A stretch of 64,000 nt of DNA from Hevea brasiliensis (lineage: Eukaryota; Streptophyta; Magnoliopsida; Malpighiales; Euphorbiaceae), in NCBI RefSeq assembly GCF_030052815.1, contig NC_079510.1, positions 25,976,823-26,040,822 on the forward strand. The letters run 5' to 3'. The position numbers and the translations under genes were made by a program. The notes beneath the pieces were generated by a model. The model made no database searches, had not been told where the DNA came from, and saw only the letters and a program-made list of their open reading frames with translations. Numbering within the stretch: position 1 is the first letter of the stretch; the number at the start of each line of letters is the position of its first letter. This document shows, one piece after another, positions 25,254-37,800 of the stretch.

Positions 25254-27122
25254 CTATAAGGAGCAATGGAAATGGGTCTGTACCAGCAGTTGTCTCAATA
25301 GCAAATTCAACTTCCCTTTCTCGGTGGCAAACCAGCAACTCTTCGAGAAATACCTGGGAAGTCTCTTCGTGGGTATGTCACTCATGTTTGGCTTAGCCTG
25401 CCTAGTATCTACCACATGTGCTAGGTAGGCTTCACAGCCTTTTCTCATCATTCTTCTTGCAACTATGGCTGAGATGACATTGGACAAGAAATCTGTCCTT
25501 TCACCCGCAACAGTGATCTCATTACCCTCAGAAGTTTTCAGAGAAATTCTCTTCAATTTGCAATCAACCATTGCCTGATGACGTGACAACCAATCCATTC
25601 CCAAAATCACGTCAAACTCATGGAAAGGCAACTCAATTAGGTCTGCCAAGAATTCATACCCCTGAATCTTTAACGGGCAACCCTTGTACACTTTGTTTAC
25701 TACAACACTGTGGCCCAATGGATTAGTGACCAGAATGTCTTGGTCACTCTCTCCTACTAGTATCCCCCTTTCTACGGGTAGGTTGATGCAGATGTATGAA
25801 TGAGTGGATCCTGGATCCACCAATGCATGCACAGGTGTATTGTAGAGGGAGAACGTACCCCTAATGACGTCTGGGGCATCTTGCTCCTCCTGAGCTCTCA
25901 TGGCATAAGCTCTGGCAGGTGGTCTGTTATCAGGCCTCTCTGCTGGCTCAAATGCAGGCCTCTGAGATGATCCCACTACCTCAGATTTGCCAGATTTCCT
26001 ACCCCTTTGTGGTGCAGGAGCAGGTCTGTCTGCTTGTGTTAGAGCAGCTATAGTAGTTCTGTGTGGACAGTTCCTTAACTGATGCTCTGTTGACCCACAC
26101 CTTAAGCAGGCACCAGTCACTCTCCAACACTCCCCCTTATGCCATTTCAGGCAGTGTGGACATGCAGAAGTTGCCGGGCTGGTCCTGAACCCCATCCTCG
26201 GAGAGCTACCCACCGATGGTGTGGGTGGCCTCTCCTAGGGGTATCGTGGCTGGGCCCCGAGGTGACCACGACCTTGTGGTTGACCTGAACTCTGTGCAGG
26301 TGGACCTTTGAACTTCTTCCCAAATGCAGGAGCTGAACTAGACTGACCTGGGCCCCTCTTCTGCTGTTTCTCTCTTCTGGTCTGCTCACTGATTCTTACT
26401 TTTTTCACCTTTATTGCAGCTTCCACTAACTTGGTGAAGTCAGTGATTCCCAAGGCAGTGATCATAATCTTTATGTTGTCATTTAGTCCCTCTTCAAATC
26501 TCTTGCACCTTTCAGCTTCATTAGGGACTATCTCCCTTTCATAGCGGCTTAATCGGACAAATTCCTTCTCATACTCAGCCACTGACAGCTGCCTCTGCCT
26601 CAGGTTAATAAACTCTCTTCTTCTCTCTTCCAGGTATACAGAACCCACATATTTCTTCTTGAATTCGGAGATAAAGAAGTCCCAAGTTATAGCTTCTGGC
26701 TGCACTTCACTGGACACAGTATCCTACCATTCGTAGGCATCATCTTGCAACAAAGATATGGCAGCTTTCAGGTTTTGCTCTGGAGTGCAGTGGAGTTGTT
26801 TTAGAACTCTGCCTGTTCTGTTCAACCAATTTTCGGCTACAATAGAGTCATCTTCTCTCTTACCATAAAAGTCCACTGCTCCAAACTTCTTCAGTTTTTC
26901 CATATGTGATTTTGGTTGTGGAGGTAGTGGTGGTGGTACTGGCATTACCCCGGCCATTTGTCTGAAAAATTCAGCCATTTGATGGAACATGGCCTGTGGA
27001 GGCTGAGCAGGCTCTGCTTGAGCTGGCGGAGCAGGTTCTCCCATACCCCCAATCTCAGCTGCTGCAGGTGGAGCATGACTCTCCACTTCCTCCTCAACGG
27101 CTCTCTGAGATGAAGGGTCCAT
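25254..27122 (-). pseudogene. Gypsy gag-protease of element B, one frame with two stops
   Basis: The start is the ATG at 27122, giving MDPSSQRAVEEEVESH and a Pro/Gln-rich N-terminus. A TAG at 26724-26726 follows DDAYEW. The capsid then continues in the same frame (FKKKYVGSVYLEERRREF, a retrotransposon gag signature) to a second TAG near 26235. Downstream comes a Cys/His cluster CPHCLKWHKGEC...CLRCGSTEHQLRNCP, the nucleocapsid, and an aspartic protease with VDPGSTHSYI and later FDVILGMDWL. The usual D-S/T-G triad is D-P-G here, likely inactive. A frameshift near 25340 leads into the connection to RT. Confidence 0.85.
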
Positions 27123-27232
27123 ATCCTATTCAAAATAAGAAAGATAAACAGATCTGCATTAGTGTCACCTCGACTCTTACAAATGCAATGCATGGTATGG
27201 ACTCAATCTAGGCCCAGAAACGCCTAAACCGT

Positions 27233-27244
27233 GCTCTGATACCA
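27233..27244 (-). promoter_or_regulatory. Primer binding site (initiator-Met tRNA), element B
   Basis: On the minus strand TGGTATCAGAGC lies 5 bp after the LTR boundary at 27250. It is an exact match to the usual initiator-Met complement. Confidence 0.85.
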
Positions 27245-27249
27245 CTAAA

Positions 27250-28382
27250 TGTGACACCCCTTACCCGTGTACAGTATACCCGAATAAGTAACGCCACACG
27301 GTGTACCGGCACACTCTAATATACCTTAATTAATTTATATCATGCTTTTGAATATAATTTGTGAAATATAATTTATTTAAGCCATTTATCGAAATTATTA
27401 TTTATTTGAGGTTCCGAAAATTTTAAAGAAAATCCGGCAGAGTACCGGCTAAAAATGGAGAAAACAGTTCTTCAGAACCTGTGAAAAACACTTCCAATAT
27501 TCAAAATCTCAATAACATTTCTCAATTTCAGTTCTCAATCATCCATCACATGTGATAATCAAGTATAAATCTCAATTAGATATTTACTTTTCCATTCACA
27601 AATACAATTCTCATTATTTACATGAACATCAAATTACATTTCATAAGTTCATTCACACATGAGAAAATAAAATCAATTACAAAATACCAAAATGACACCT
27701 AGTGTCCTACCAATGCACTGCAGGTGGTGAGGTGACACGGACACTGTGCAGAACTACAGGATGGACTCACCCAGTCTGCGATCTACTGGGCTCACGATCA
27801 GTATCTCCAATACCTACGCGTGGCAAAAGCAACGCGCTAAGCAATAATGCTTAGTGGTGTAATAATAAAATAAAAGAAAATAGTAGAAAATAAATATGTA
27901 GTGAATGTATATGTTTTATTTGTTTTGAATTTGTATATCATTAACTTTGTCCACTTTCATTCATTTGGTTGCCCAAGTAACCTACACTAGGCATCGGATG
28001 GATAAGCGGGTAAACCGCACTGGGTATCAAGTACCTCGCCGTCACACCATCGGTCACATATGCATCTCCGGTGTGCAATGAGCGGCTAACAAGTCAAATA
28101 CATCAGGCACAAGGCCAAATCTCAATACAAGGTCAGAATGGCTAAAAGCCATAAAATCACAGAATGACATATTGCCATGTGCAGTACTGCTAACTGAACC
28201 CTATTGGCATGCCAAACTATCCAAACCAATCTTGTTAGGTATACTAGGGCATTTGAAACTTTTAAATTCTTCAAATTTTGGAATTTCAAGTTTTGGTGTC
28301 ACTATTCACCTCATTGGTCAACAAAAATATTGACTTTTGGATAGAAAATAGGTGTATTGGTTTTAACACCCCAAACATACCA
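27250..28382 (-). repeat. 5' LTR of element B, truncated to 1.13 kb
   Basis: From TGTGACACCCC at 27250 it follows the other B LTR closely to about 28380. There it switches to A-family LTR sequence within a CCACA(A)TTTT microhomology. Only the PBS-proximal third of the LTR remains, so the promoter half is lost. Confidence 0.85.
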
Positions 28383-30448
28383 CAATTTTCATTTAGAAAC
28401 CATGCCTAGAAGATGATATTAAGATAGTGAACAATTAGGTCAAATCCGGGTAATGTACATTGCCACTGTACAGAAATGACCAAATAAATAGTGTTTGTTC
28501 ATTTAGCCATAACTTGGTCTAGACAGGTTCAAATGACCTCATTTTTATGGCATTGGAAAGCTATGACATAGCACTACAACTTTCATGAATAACAATAGCC
28601 CAAATTCTGCCCATAACCAAGTGAAATTGCCAACCAAAGTTGGTATCTTAAAACTGCCAGACCTAAAAGTTACCCAGAATTCTGTGTTAAAAACCAATCC
28701 GGAAAATATTAGAAAAATGACCATAACTTGGGCTACAAAACTCCAAATGGAGTGATTCAAAAAAACGAATTAAAGATAAAACAATAGGGAATAACTTTTA
28801 TGAAAAACACTTAGCCAAATTCCCACAGTAACTAGACCAATGGAATAGTGAAAACTAGGGCACCAAAACTGAAAAATTGAATTTTCTCTTAGGAGACCTA
28901 AAAATTAAAATGGCAACCAAGACCAACAAATTTGACACTCAAAATGTGATATATGGGTGTAATTGGAATTCACATACCTATTAAGCATGAGAAAGTCAAT
29001 ATTTTGACTTAAATAGTGCCATAAATAGTAACTCCAAAATGCAAATTTCAAAGAACATTAATTTAAGCATATTAGGGCTAGAATTTAGTAGACATGAATT
29101 TATTTATTGAATTTATTATAAGTTATAATACTGAAACACTGCAAATTGTGTATTTCAGTTGAAAAGAATACTGAGAAAGGAAAGGAAACATCGAGTCAAA
29201 GCCAAGAGGCGACTCGTACGAGGTTTGTGTACAACATAAAAATTGTCTTTAAATTTTCTTTTGCAATTTGTGTGAAATGAATTGTGACCTAATTGTATTG
29301 AAAATTGTGATTGAAAGGAACAATATGCTTTTGACCTAAATTGTTGGAAAAATAAATTGTATGTGTATGATTGGGCAATTTTTAATGTTAAGAAAATTGT
29401 TTAAATAGTTTGAAACCACAGTGTCATGACCAAATGTCTGAATGCCTCACTAGCTTGACTAGTGGGAGGAATTAGTTTTGTATTCCATCTTCGGCTGAAG
29501 TATTGAGGTGTGTGCCAGTAGAGGAAGAAATTTGAATGGGTACCCATAGATTTGAGATAGCTAGCCTTGGTATTCCTCATAAGCCTCTGTCTATTGAGAT
29601 GAACACTATACAGATGGCATGATATGACTGTGTGTTTTTATAAAATTTGTTTTACTCCTTTTGAAGTGAAAAATTATTTGACTAGAATTTTAAATTATGA
29701 TTTGTATGTGTTTAACGACTTCAACATTATAATTGGGATAATTGTGAGTTAAATTATGCATAAATTAGTATTTTTGTTATGTTGTGCACCACTGAGTCAT
29801 TGTACTCAGTGATGGCTTTTTTATTGCTATCGTAGGTAGAGAGACTAGTAGAGCAGCCGAGTGAGCAGCTGAGGACTACAGTACTGCCCTTGAGATTTTG
29901 TTGGGTATAACATTATACCCTTATTGTACATATTTATTTTGATGTATATGACTATATGTACATGTTGTAAATTGGTCTTGAGCAGTTGTACAGAACTTGT
30001 AGTAATATTATTTTGGATTTTATAATGTAAATTTAGATTGATGAGTGTAAATTAATTTTTCTTTAATGAAATGTGTATGAAATAATGTAGTATTATTTTT
30101 GAAAATATTTGAATTGAGAATTATGAGTTGTGAAATTTTGAATTGAATTATGGAAGTTGAATTAAATTGCGAAGATTTGTATTATTGGAGGTTGGATTTG
30201 ATGAAGTGCATTATTGGAAGTGTTTTTCTGCAGGTCAAAATAAAAATGATAAAAAATTTTACCTAACTTTTAAACTTCAATTAATGTTTTTAATACCTGC
30301 TAGAAATGATCACCACCTTCAAAAAGTATGAAAATTATTTTAAAATTTCTTATAGTATATTTAATGGGTTATCGGTAGGTGAAGTTCGGTAATTCATTAG
30401 GTATACTACGGGATCATGTTATGCCTTACAGAGGGGTAAGGTGTGACA
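28383..30448 (+). repeat. Ty3/gypsy A-family LTR, right part (A')
   Basis: It starts mid-LTR and reproduces 18787-19412 almost unchanged at 28383-29008. It then runs through the remainder of the LTR to GGTAAGGTGTGACA at 30448. Since that part is already present left of B, this is not simply the far side of the same LTR. It is a second LTR of the family, perhaps the other LTR of element A, joined to B by a deletion. Confidence 0.8.
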
Positions 30449-31275
30449 TATTTTAGTATTGAAACATCTTAATTGTGTGCTTCAATGGCACCAGCCCCAC
30501 CAATGCCGCAGTTTCCTGTACAATTTGCCCAGCAGATGGTTGCGATGTTCCAACAGATGGATGGAAGCCTACCGACTCAAGCTCCACTTCAGACACTTGT
30601 GGTGCAACCTCAGCCCCAGCCAGGCAGTATGACAAGTTAATTAAGTATGGGGCTATAGAGTTTAAGGGAGAAATAGCTATACGCTAAATTATCGAAATGT
30701 GAATTTTGGCTAAAAGACATTTCTTTCTTGAGGCACATACTATCGGCAGAGGGCATTAAGGTAGACCCTAGTAAAATTGAAGCTATCCTTAATAGGAAGC
30801 CACCCAGGAATGTCATAGAAATTTGTAGTTTTTTGGGTTTAGCTGGATACTACCATCTATTTGTGAAGGGATTTTCTATGTTGGCTTCTCCACTGATCAA
30901 GTTGCTTCGGAAAGATGTGAAATTTCAATGGACGAATAAATGCCAGCAGAGTTTTGATGAGTTGAAGAGGTGTTTGACTGAAGCTCCAGTCCTGACTTTA
31001 CCTACCCCGAGTAAAGAATACAGAGTTTATAGTAATGCTTCTCATAATGAGTTAGGCTGTGTACTGATGCAAGATCGAAATGTCATTGCATATGCATCAC
31101 GCCAACTGAAATCGCATGAGAGGAATTATCTGACACCTGACTTGGAGCTTGTAGCTATTGTATTTTCTCTTAAGATCTGGAGACACTACTTATATGGGGA
31201 GAAGTGTTAAATTGACACAGATCATAAGAGTTTGAAATACTTGGGCACTTAGAAAGAGTTGAATTTGAGACAGAG
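30449..31275 (+). pseudogene. Gypsy remnant: gag start fused to RT/RNase H (unit 1)
   Basis: After the LTR, TAGTATTGAAAC at 30455 may be a decayed primer site. A gag N-terminus follows from 30485 (MAPAPPMPQF, then MFQQMDGSLPTQAP) and becomes unreadable near 30640. At about 30685 the text jumps to RT ([10 protein letters not shown], then the [19 protein letters not shown] block). It continues through [11 protein letters not shown] and RNase H ([12 protein letters not shown]) to ELNLRQR at 31275. The rest of gag, all of protease and the RT catalytic core are deleted. The same junction occurs in unit 2 at 34504-34804, so the deletion is older than the duplication. Confidence 0.8.
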
Positions 31276-31575
31276 GAAGGTGATGGAGGTGGGAGAGAAG
31301 CTAGATTCAATTGGCTGTTTTGGGAGAGAACAAATGAGTGTTTTTCTTTTAGTTTTTGTATTTTTATGTCTAATTAAATTATATTTGACTTGGTCAAAAC
31401 TTTGGGTAAATTAAATTTAATTTTGACATCATATGTGATGTCACTCAATGATGTAATAAACCCAATTTTTCATTCATTTTCTTTTTCCTTTATTTCCCTT
31501 GTTTCTTTAAGTTAATTCTCTATTCCGAAATTTTCATCTCTTTGATTTTATTGGACAGTTAGGTCAGGAGTCATC
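31276..31575 (-). repeat. Inverted gypsy A-family LTR piece (unit 1 copy of J)
   Basis: It is the reverse complement of A-family LTR positions such as 17825-18140, including the pyrimidine-rich leader block. It joins RNase H at 31275 through a short GAGGAA similarity. It ends at TCATC, a one-base variant of the TCACC target of copia LTR I. Confidence 0.75.
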
Positions 31576-32642
31576 TGAAGGAGCGAAAGCATAAAAAAGA
31601 TAAGTTTAGATCATTGAATTCAAAATTTTTCTTCTAGGGTCTCATGCATCATGCAAGATTCATTATTATCTATTTGATTTCAATGATAAACAGCATATCA
31701 AAACATTTTTAATATATTTTTGGATTTACATTTGCCATTTAAGAATTTAGAATTAACAGATTAATTCATTAGAACCCTAGATTAAATAAAAAAAAAGTGC
31801 ACTAACCTTTTGATGCACTGTAGTTTTGTTTGGCACCTTTGGGATGCGCCTAGGACACCAGATGTTGTCCCTCTAGCTTGTCCACACCAAGATCCCCAAT
31901 GGCAGCCCCTTGAACAGCTTCTCAAGCCTTTCCAATTAATTAGAAAATCAGGTTTTGCCTTTAGAGATGTTATAGATGCATACAGGACACTAGAAACGAT
32001 TTCTAGTATTTTTAATTCAAGAGAATGTTGACAATTCTCTTTGAATTGATGAGAGATGAAAAGAAGAGAGGAAGAACAAGGCAAGGGTGGCGGCACCTTT
32101 GGAAGAAATAGCAAATTGTTATTTTGTTCTTTCATCCTTTCCCTTATATAGCTAGGTCATCACTTAAAACCCTTGCCACATGTCATCTTCTGATTAGCTC
32201 TTAGTTTAATTGACCCAATCACATTGTGCCAAGTGTCAAACTTAGATTTAATCTAGACTTTGATCATCTTACATGATTAAAAGACAAATGGCAAGCTTAT
32301 GTGTAGTGTCATGTGTCAACATCTCATGGTGCCACATGTCACTCTGTGAAATGACTAAAATACCCTTGTGTCTTAATTTTGAGTTCTCAACCCAAAATAA
32401 TTATTTTTCCTCTTCTAATCAATTTATATCAAATATAAATTAATTAATTAATCTCTATTAATTAATTTCTCATAATTAAATTCATATTTAAACACTTTAA
32501 ATGTAAATTTAACTTATACTATACATCCAATAACCTAGATTTGGTTTTAAGCCATGCTAGGAACTTTGCAATCTAATTGCAAATCAAACCTATTTAATTA
32601 ATCAATTAAACTCTTTAACTAATTAATTAAATCACATTTAAC
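31576..32642 (-). repeat. Copia LTR I, left half, minus orientation (unit 1)
   Basis: It starts TGAAGGAGCG, the inverted 3' end of the copia LTR, and proceeds to ATTTAAC at 32642. There the plus-oriented LTR H begins with TGTTAGTAG. The right half of I is absent from this unit because the duplication ended inside H. The 117-codon minus frame here is LTR sequence, not a gene. Confidence 0.8.
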
Positions 32643-34065
32643 TGTTAGTAGTATGTCCTAGAGCATATTATTTAGTATGTATCTTGTACATGTTTTATTA
32701 ATTAAAAGGCATTTTCACTTTTCTGTTTACATAATATATTTATGTGTAATATAAAAGGTCCATTGATATTTTGTTAGAAATTCTATTCTTAAGTTATTAA
32801 GAATATGAGTGACAGTATTTCTAGCACAAAGTATCATAAATTGGTTCACAATCGAGGATACTTCACACAGGACATGACTTATCCAGAAAGATTATATTCA
32901 TGTTTGTTCCCAATGTATTTATATGAGATATAAATAAGATGGAATGGTGGGTCTCATGCCATATAACAAACATGACAGGCACTTATGCATGATAAGTAGG
33001 CCGAACCAGGTACTTCACACAGGACATGACTTATCCAGAAAGATTGTATTCATGTTTGTTCCCAATTTATTTATATGAGATATAAATAAGATGGAATGGT
33101 GAGTCTCATGCCATATAACAAACATGATAGGCACTTATGCATGATAAGTAGGCTGAACCAGTGACATTTATGACAAACACATGGAGTTTACTCTTGTTAA
33201 TACATTGTTATAAATCATATCAGTGCACATAATCTTTAGACCTGAGATAGCACAGTTATCTTGTATATAGGTATTTGAGTTTGATACTGCTTTCATACTT
33301 GTACTATGTATGGGTATATGGGCATGTGTTGACTCCTACTAGTTATATATGGAGGTAGGTGTTGATCAAGATGGAATCTGTTACTCTAAGTAAATAGGGA
33401 TAAAATCCTATGTTCATTTAATTGTTCTTGATGTTTCAAGTTCCGGGCCAGGACAGATAGATTTAATCAGAAAAGAGTTTCTGATGAGAAAATCTTTTTA
33501 ATTAAGAACTAGAATTAAAAGAGAACGTAGTATTCATAGCAAATGAGGTTTGACATAAAGCGTGACTCATTTCAATTGGGATCTTGTAACAGAGAGATTC
33601 TAGTGCATGGTAACATATGATTATAGGTTCATTTAAGGTATTCCTTATTACTAATTGGGTGGCCATGGCATGCTATGCTAGGTATTAACCATGGTCTATG
33701 GGGTGCGTAAAATGATTTAGAGAAATCATTTATGGTAAGAAAGAGTTTTGATGATATTAAGAGTTAATATCATATCTCATTGCTAATTAGTGATGAGCCT
33801 AGTGAGTCACATACATACACAAGTAATCACCAAGTTAAATGTGATTTAATTAATTAATTAATTAAAGAGTTTAATTGATTAATTAAATAGGTTTGGTTTG
33901 CAATTAGATTGCAAAGTCCCTAGCATGTCTTGAAACCAAATCTAGGTTATTGGATGTATAGTATAAGTTAAATTTATATTTAAAGTATTTAAATATGAAT
34001 TTAATTATGAGAAATTAATTAATAGACATTAATTAATTAATTTATATTTGATATAAATTGATTAT
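32643..34065 (+). repeat. Copia LTR H, left 1.4 kb, plus orientation (unit 1)
   Basis: It begins TGTTAGTAGTATG and follows the H LTR of unit 2 (40112-41537) to GATAAATTGATTA-like sequence at 34065. It then ends at a junction with unrelated gypsy LTR sequence. A 152-bp tandem duplication at 32861-33164 is also present in unit 2, showing that both are copies of one LTR. Confidence 0.8.
32861..33164 (+). repeat. 152-bp tandem duplication within copia LTR H
   Basis: CTTCACACAGGACATGACTT recurs at 32861 and 33013 with the intervening text repeated, a period of 152 bp. The same duplication is at 40330-40633 in unit 2 and absent from LTRs of elements I and C. It marks H as a distinct sublineage. 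Confidence 0.85.
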
Positions 34066-34075
34066 ACTTGCACAA
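34066..34075. other. Breakpoint of the tandem duplication with short filler
   Basis: About 8-10 bases (TACTTGCACA) separate the end of unit 1, inside copia LTR H, from the start of unit 2, inside the gypsy LTR. They match neither parent at the aligned positions. Filler of this kind is typical of end-joining repair. Confidence 0.6.
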
Positions 34076-34804
34076 TGTAAATCAATTTTTCTTTAATGAA
34101 ATGTGTATGAAATAATGTAGTATTATTTTTGAAAATATTTGAATTGAGAATTATGAGTTGTGAAATTTTGAATTGAATTATGGAAGTTGAATTAAATTGC
34201 GAAGATTTGTATTATTGGAGGTTGGATTTGATGAAGTGCATTATTAGAAGTGTTTTTCTAAAGTTCAAAATAAAAATGGTAAAAAATTTTACCTAACTTT
34301 TAAACTTCAATTAAATGTTTTTAATACCTGCTAGAAATGATCACTACTTTCAAAAAGTAAGAAAATTATTTTAAAATTCCTTGTAGCGTATTTAATGGGT
34401 TATCGATAGGTTAAGTTCGGTAATTCATTAGGGATACTACGGGATCATGTTATGCCTTACAGAGGGGTAAGGTGTGACATGTTTTAGTATTGAAACATCT
34501 TAATTGTGTCCTTCAGTGGCACCTGCCCCACCAATGCCGCAGTTTTTTGTACAATTTGCCCAGCAGATAGTTGCGATGTTCCAACAGATGGCTGGAAGCC
34601 TACCTACTCAAGCTCCACTTCAGACACTTGTGGTGCAACCTCAGCCCCCTGCCGGGCAGTATGACAAGTTAATTAAGTATGGGGCTACAGACTTTAAGGG
34701 AGAAATAGCTATACGCTAAATTATTGAAATGTGAATTTTGGCTAAAAGACATTTCTTTCTTGAGGCACATACTATCGGCAGAGGGCATTAAGGTAGACCC
34801 TAGT
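34076..34804 (+). pseudogene. Unit 2 start: gypsy LTR end, gag start, RT fragment
   Basis: This is the copy of 30046-30772. The LTR end GGTGTGACA is at 34479. The gag start follows at about 34516 (APPMPQFFVQFAQQ, then MFQQMAGSLPTQAP). RT sequence resumes at about 34717 and is cut at 34804 by solo LTR K, which splits the codon region reading KVDPS. Confidence 0.8.
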
Positions 34805-37800
34805 TGTAACTCCTCTATTTGTATAGCCTGGTATATTTCACTGTTCCGGTGACCGGAGTCGGTCCGGACAATTAAGGGGATTAGAACCATACTTAAGATA
34901 ACTAGAGAAACCATAAACACAAATAATTAGTAATGTTCAATTAGTTAAGTATAAATAAGAAAAACAGAACATAAGAAGTTAAACGAGCCAAGAGTCACAG
35001 CGATGGGTGACCTCCTCGGGAACGACTGCGAAGTCGTTTTAAACTCAAATTTCGAACCGTAAAATGTGACGCTGCGGTCCTTAGGACCCTTATGAACACA
35101 GTGAAAAAGAGAAAATCACGAAAAAGAACTGTTAAGCCAGTCAAATAATTAGGTCAGGGAGCAGGAAGAAATATGGAATTATTTACAAACCGAGATGAAC
35201 CGGCGAGGGGCAATTTAGTCAATTGACCCCGAGAGCTGACTCCTGACCTAACTGTCAAATAAAATAGGAGAAAAGAAAATTTCAGAATCGAGAATTAAAT
35301 TAAAGAACTAATAGAAAAATAAATAAAAAAAGAGAAGGGAAAATGAAAAAGTAAAGGTGATGACATCATGCATGACATCATGCATGATGCCATAAGTGTA
35401 CAATTAATAAATTAATTAATTAGATTTTTTTGTGGTCTTTCATAAGCCAAAATAGATAAAAGAAAAGAAAAGAAAAAAAAATCAAATAGTCATCTTCTTT
35501 CTCCCTTTGCCGTCTCATTCTCTCCCTAATTCCTCCATGAAAGTTTCTTCATTTAAGCTTATACTCAAGCTTAAATTTCTTCACTCAACCTTCATAACTC
35601 CCCTAAAAACCTTACTAGAGCTTGTAATCTCAACTTAAGAAGAAGATTGAAAGAAGAAGATTGAAAGAAGAAAGAAGAACAAAAGATAGAGATTTGAAGT
35701 TTTAAGAAAGGTTAGTATGCTAACTTTCATTTTTTTTCTTTAAATGCATAATTAGTTACTTAGATGAACTTAGAAATTAATGAAATGAAATAAAAAATAT
35801 GTGGGGAGGACCAAACTGAAATTTTGGCCAGCCATGGATGTATGAGGTTATGATGTGTTTTGAATGAATTAAATGTGTTAGTAAACTTGTATGAGAATGG
35901 TAGTAAGATTGAAATGCTTAAATGTGATTAAATGCAACAATTTAGTGTGATTAGGGTTTGGAGGCCTAGGGTTTTGAGGCAAAAATTTGGAGAAATGAGT
36001 AAATGATGCGTTTGACCTATTGTGAAGTGAAAAATGGTCAATTATGACCAAATGAGTTGTGTGGGAATGGTTGGAAATTAAGTTAAATTCGGAGGGTGTA
36101 TGGTCATGCTGCTGGCAGCATGACCAAGTCAACTTTGAAGGACCAGAAATGAAATTTTACAAGTCCAATTGATATGGAACCAATTGGAGATGAAAATAGA
36201 CATAAAATGACACAATTTTCATTTAGGAACCATGCCCAAAAAGTGACCAAAACCTAGTGAATAAATTGACCAAAGTTGGATAAGTGCAGTCTGCCACTGT
36301 ACAAACTGACCAAATGAACAGTGTTTGTTCATTTGGTCATAACTCTAGCTAGGCAGGTCCAAATGACCTGAAATTTTACCAGTGGTTAGATGAGATATAG
36401 ACCTAAAACTTTCATGAAGAACACAAGTCCAAATTATTCCAGCAACCAAGCCATTTGGCCACCCCAATTTGGTGACCCAAAACTGCCAGCACCAAAATTT
36501 GCCCAGAAAATCTGGGTTGTGTCTAACCCGGCAGCCCTGGTTCAAATGGCTATAACTTGAGCTACAAAACTCCAATTGGGGTGATTCAAAAATGACAATA
36601 AACTTAAGACAACAAGGAACATTTTCTGTGAAGGAAGTTTTGCCAAATTTTAACAGTAAAATTTCCAATGGAACAGTGCAACTAGGAGCACCAAAACTGA
36701 AAATTTGACAATTTTGCCAAAAGGACTTAAGCTTTGAGAAAATGACCAAAACCAACAAATTTAATGACTAAAATGTGGTATGTGGGTGAAGTTGGAGTTC
36801 CCATACCTATTAAGCCTTAAAAAGTCAACAATTTGACTTGAATAGTGTAGTGAATAGTAACCCGAAACATAAAAACTTCGAGAACGTCGAAATTAGCACA
36901 TTAAAGCTAGGTAAAAATGAAGTGAAATTTATTTTTAGATTTATGCTAAGTTATGGTACTGAAACACTATGAAATTGTGTGTTTCAGCTGAAAAAGACTT
37001 GAAAGCTCTGAGAGATTGAGTCAAGGCCTAGAGGCGACTCACGTCAGGTCTGTGCACAGTAATTGTTGTTTAAATATATGATTCTTGAAAATTTGATTTT
37101 TCTTGAGTTAATTACGAATTGTGTTGCCATTTATGATTGTGAATATGACTTTGAAAATTTATCAGATTTCCAATAAATTATTTGAATAAATTGTTTTGAA
37201 TTGATTTTATGTTCACACTTAGCATGACAGTATCACATTATTCCTCCTCCATTTATGGGGTTGAGATCGTTTATTTTCCTCCCTCTCTGGCTTGCCAGTT
37301 GAGGTTGAGATCGGATGAGTACTCATTAGCTAGCTAGCCACCTCCCTCATTGATTTCGATTAATGGGGTTGTAGATTACTTTGTCGTGGTGTACAACACG
37401 ACATTGATCGGAAATTTTGTGTCATGGCTTAAGTTGTGTATGAATTGGCAACAATGTGTTTCTTAAATTATTTGACTAAATTGTGTTATTATGAGCTTTG
37501 ATAATTTGTGAAATGTGATTGAGAAATATTTATTGTACACCATTGAGTATTTTTATACTCAGCGATAGCTTATTTTGCTGTCGCAGATAAGAGCAAGGAG
37601 AAAGCAGCAGAGTGAGCTGCTATTGAATTGAGAACTACACCGGTCTTTTTGTACGGGTATTATTTTATACCCTTGTAGTTAATTTTGATGTAAATATAGT
37701 AATGTTGTATGTATCGATGTAAGTTGAGCAGTTGTAAATAATTTGTAATCATATTATTTTTGGATTTTCTTCTATAAATTAATAATTATACATGTGAATT

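Larger units (their letters stand above)
19413..28382 (-). mobile_element. Ty3/gypsy chromovirus B (Tekay/Del-like), degenerate, 5' LTR truncated
   Basis: On the minus strand the order is truncated 5' LTR (28382-27250), primer site, gag, protease, RT, RNase H, integrase with C-terminal chromodomain, polypurine tract, and full 3' LTR (22436-19413). Integrase after RT/RNase H places it in Ty3/gypsy, and the chromodomain plus the LTR style suggest the Tekay/Del lineage. In-frame stops in gag, several frameshifts in RT, and the loss of about two thirds of the 5' LTR make it inactive. The missing right end means its target duplication cannot be checked. Confidence 0.85.
30046..34065. repeat. Unit 1 of a ~4 kb tandem segmental duplication
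   Basis: This 4.0 kb holds an A-family LTR end, gag start, RT/RNase H, inverted LTR piece, minus copia LTR piece and plus copia LTR piece. It recurs in the same order at 34076-34804 plus 38237-41537. The second copy is interrupted by solo LTR K. All internal junctions are shared, including the I and H insertion points. The two units differ by scattered substitutions. Confidence 0.8.

Noticed and set aside
31782..32135. 117-codon minus-strand ORF, with a near-copy at 39245-39604
   Set aside because: Both lie in copia LTR I. They recur only because the LTR is duplicated; there is no protein similarity I can recognise.
36345..36758. 137-codon minus-strand ORF
   Set aside because: It lies within solo LTR K and has similar shadows in LTR L at about 9244-9432; it is LTR sequence.
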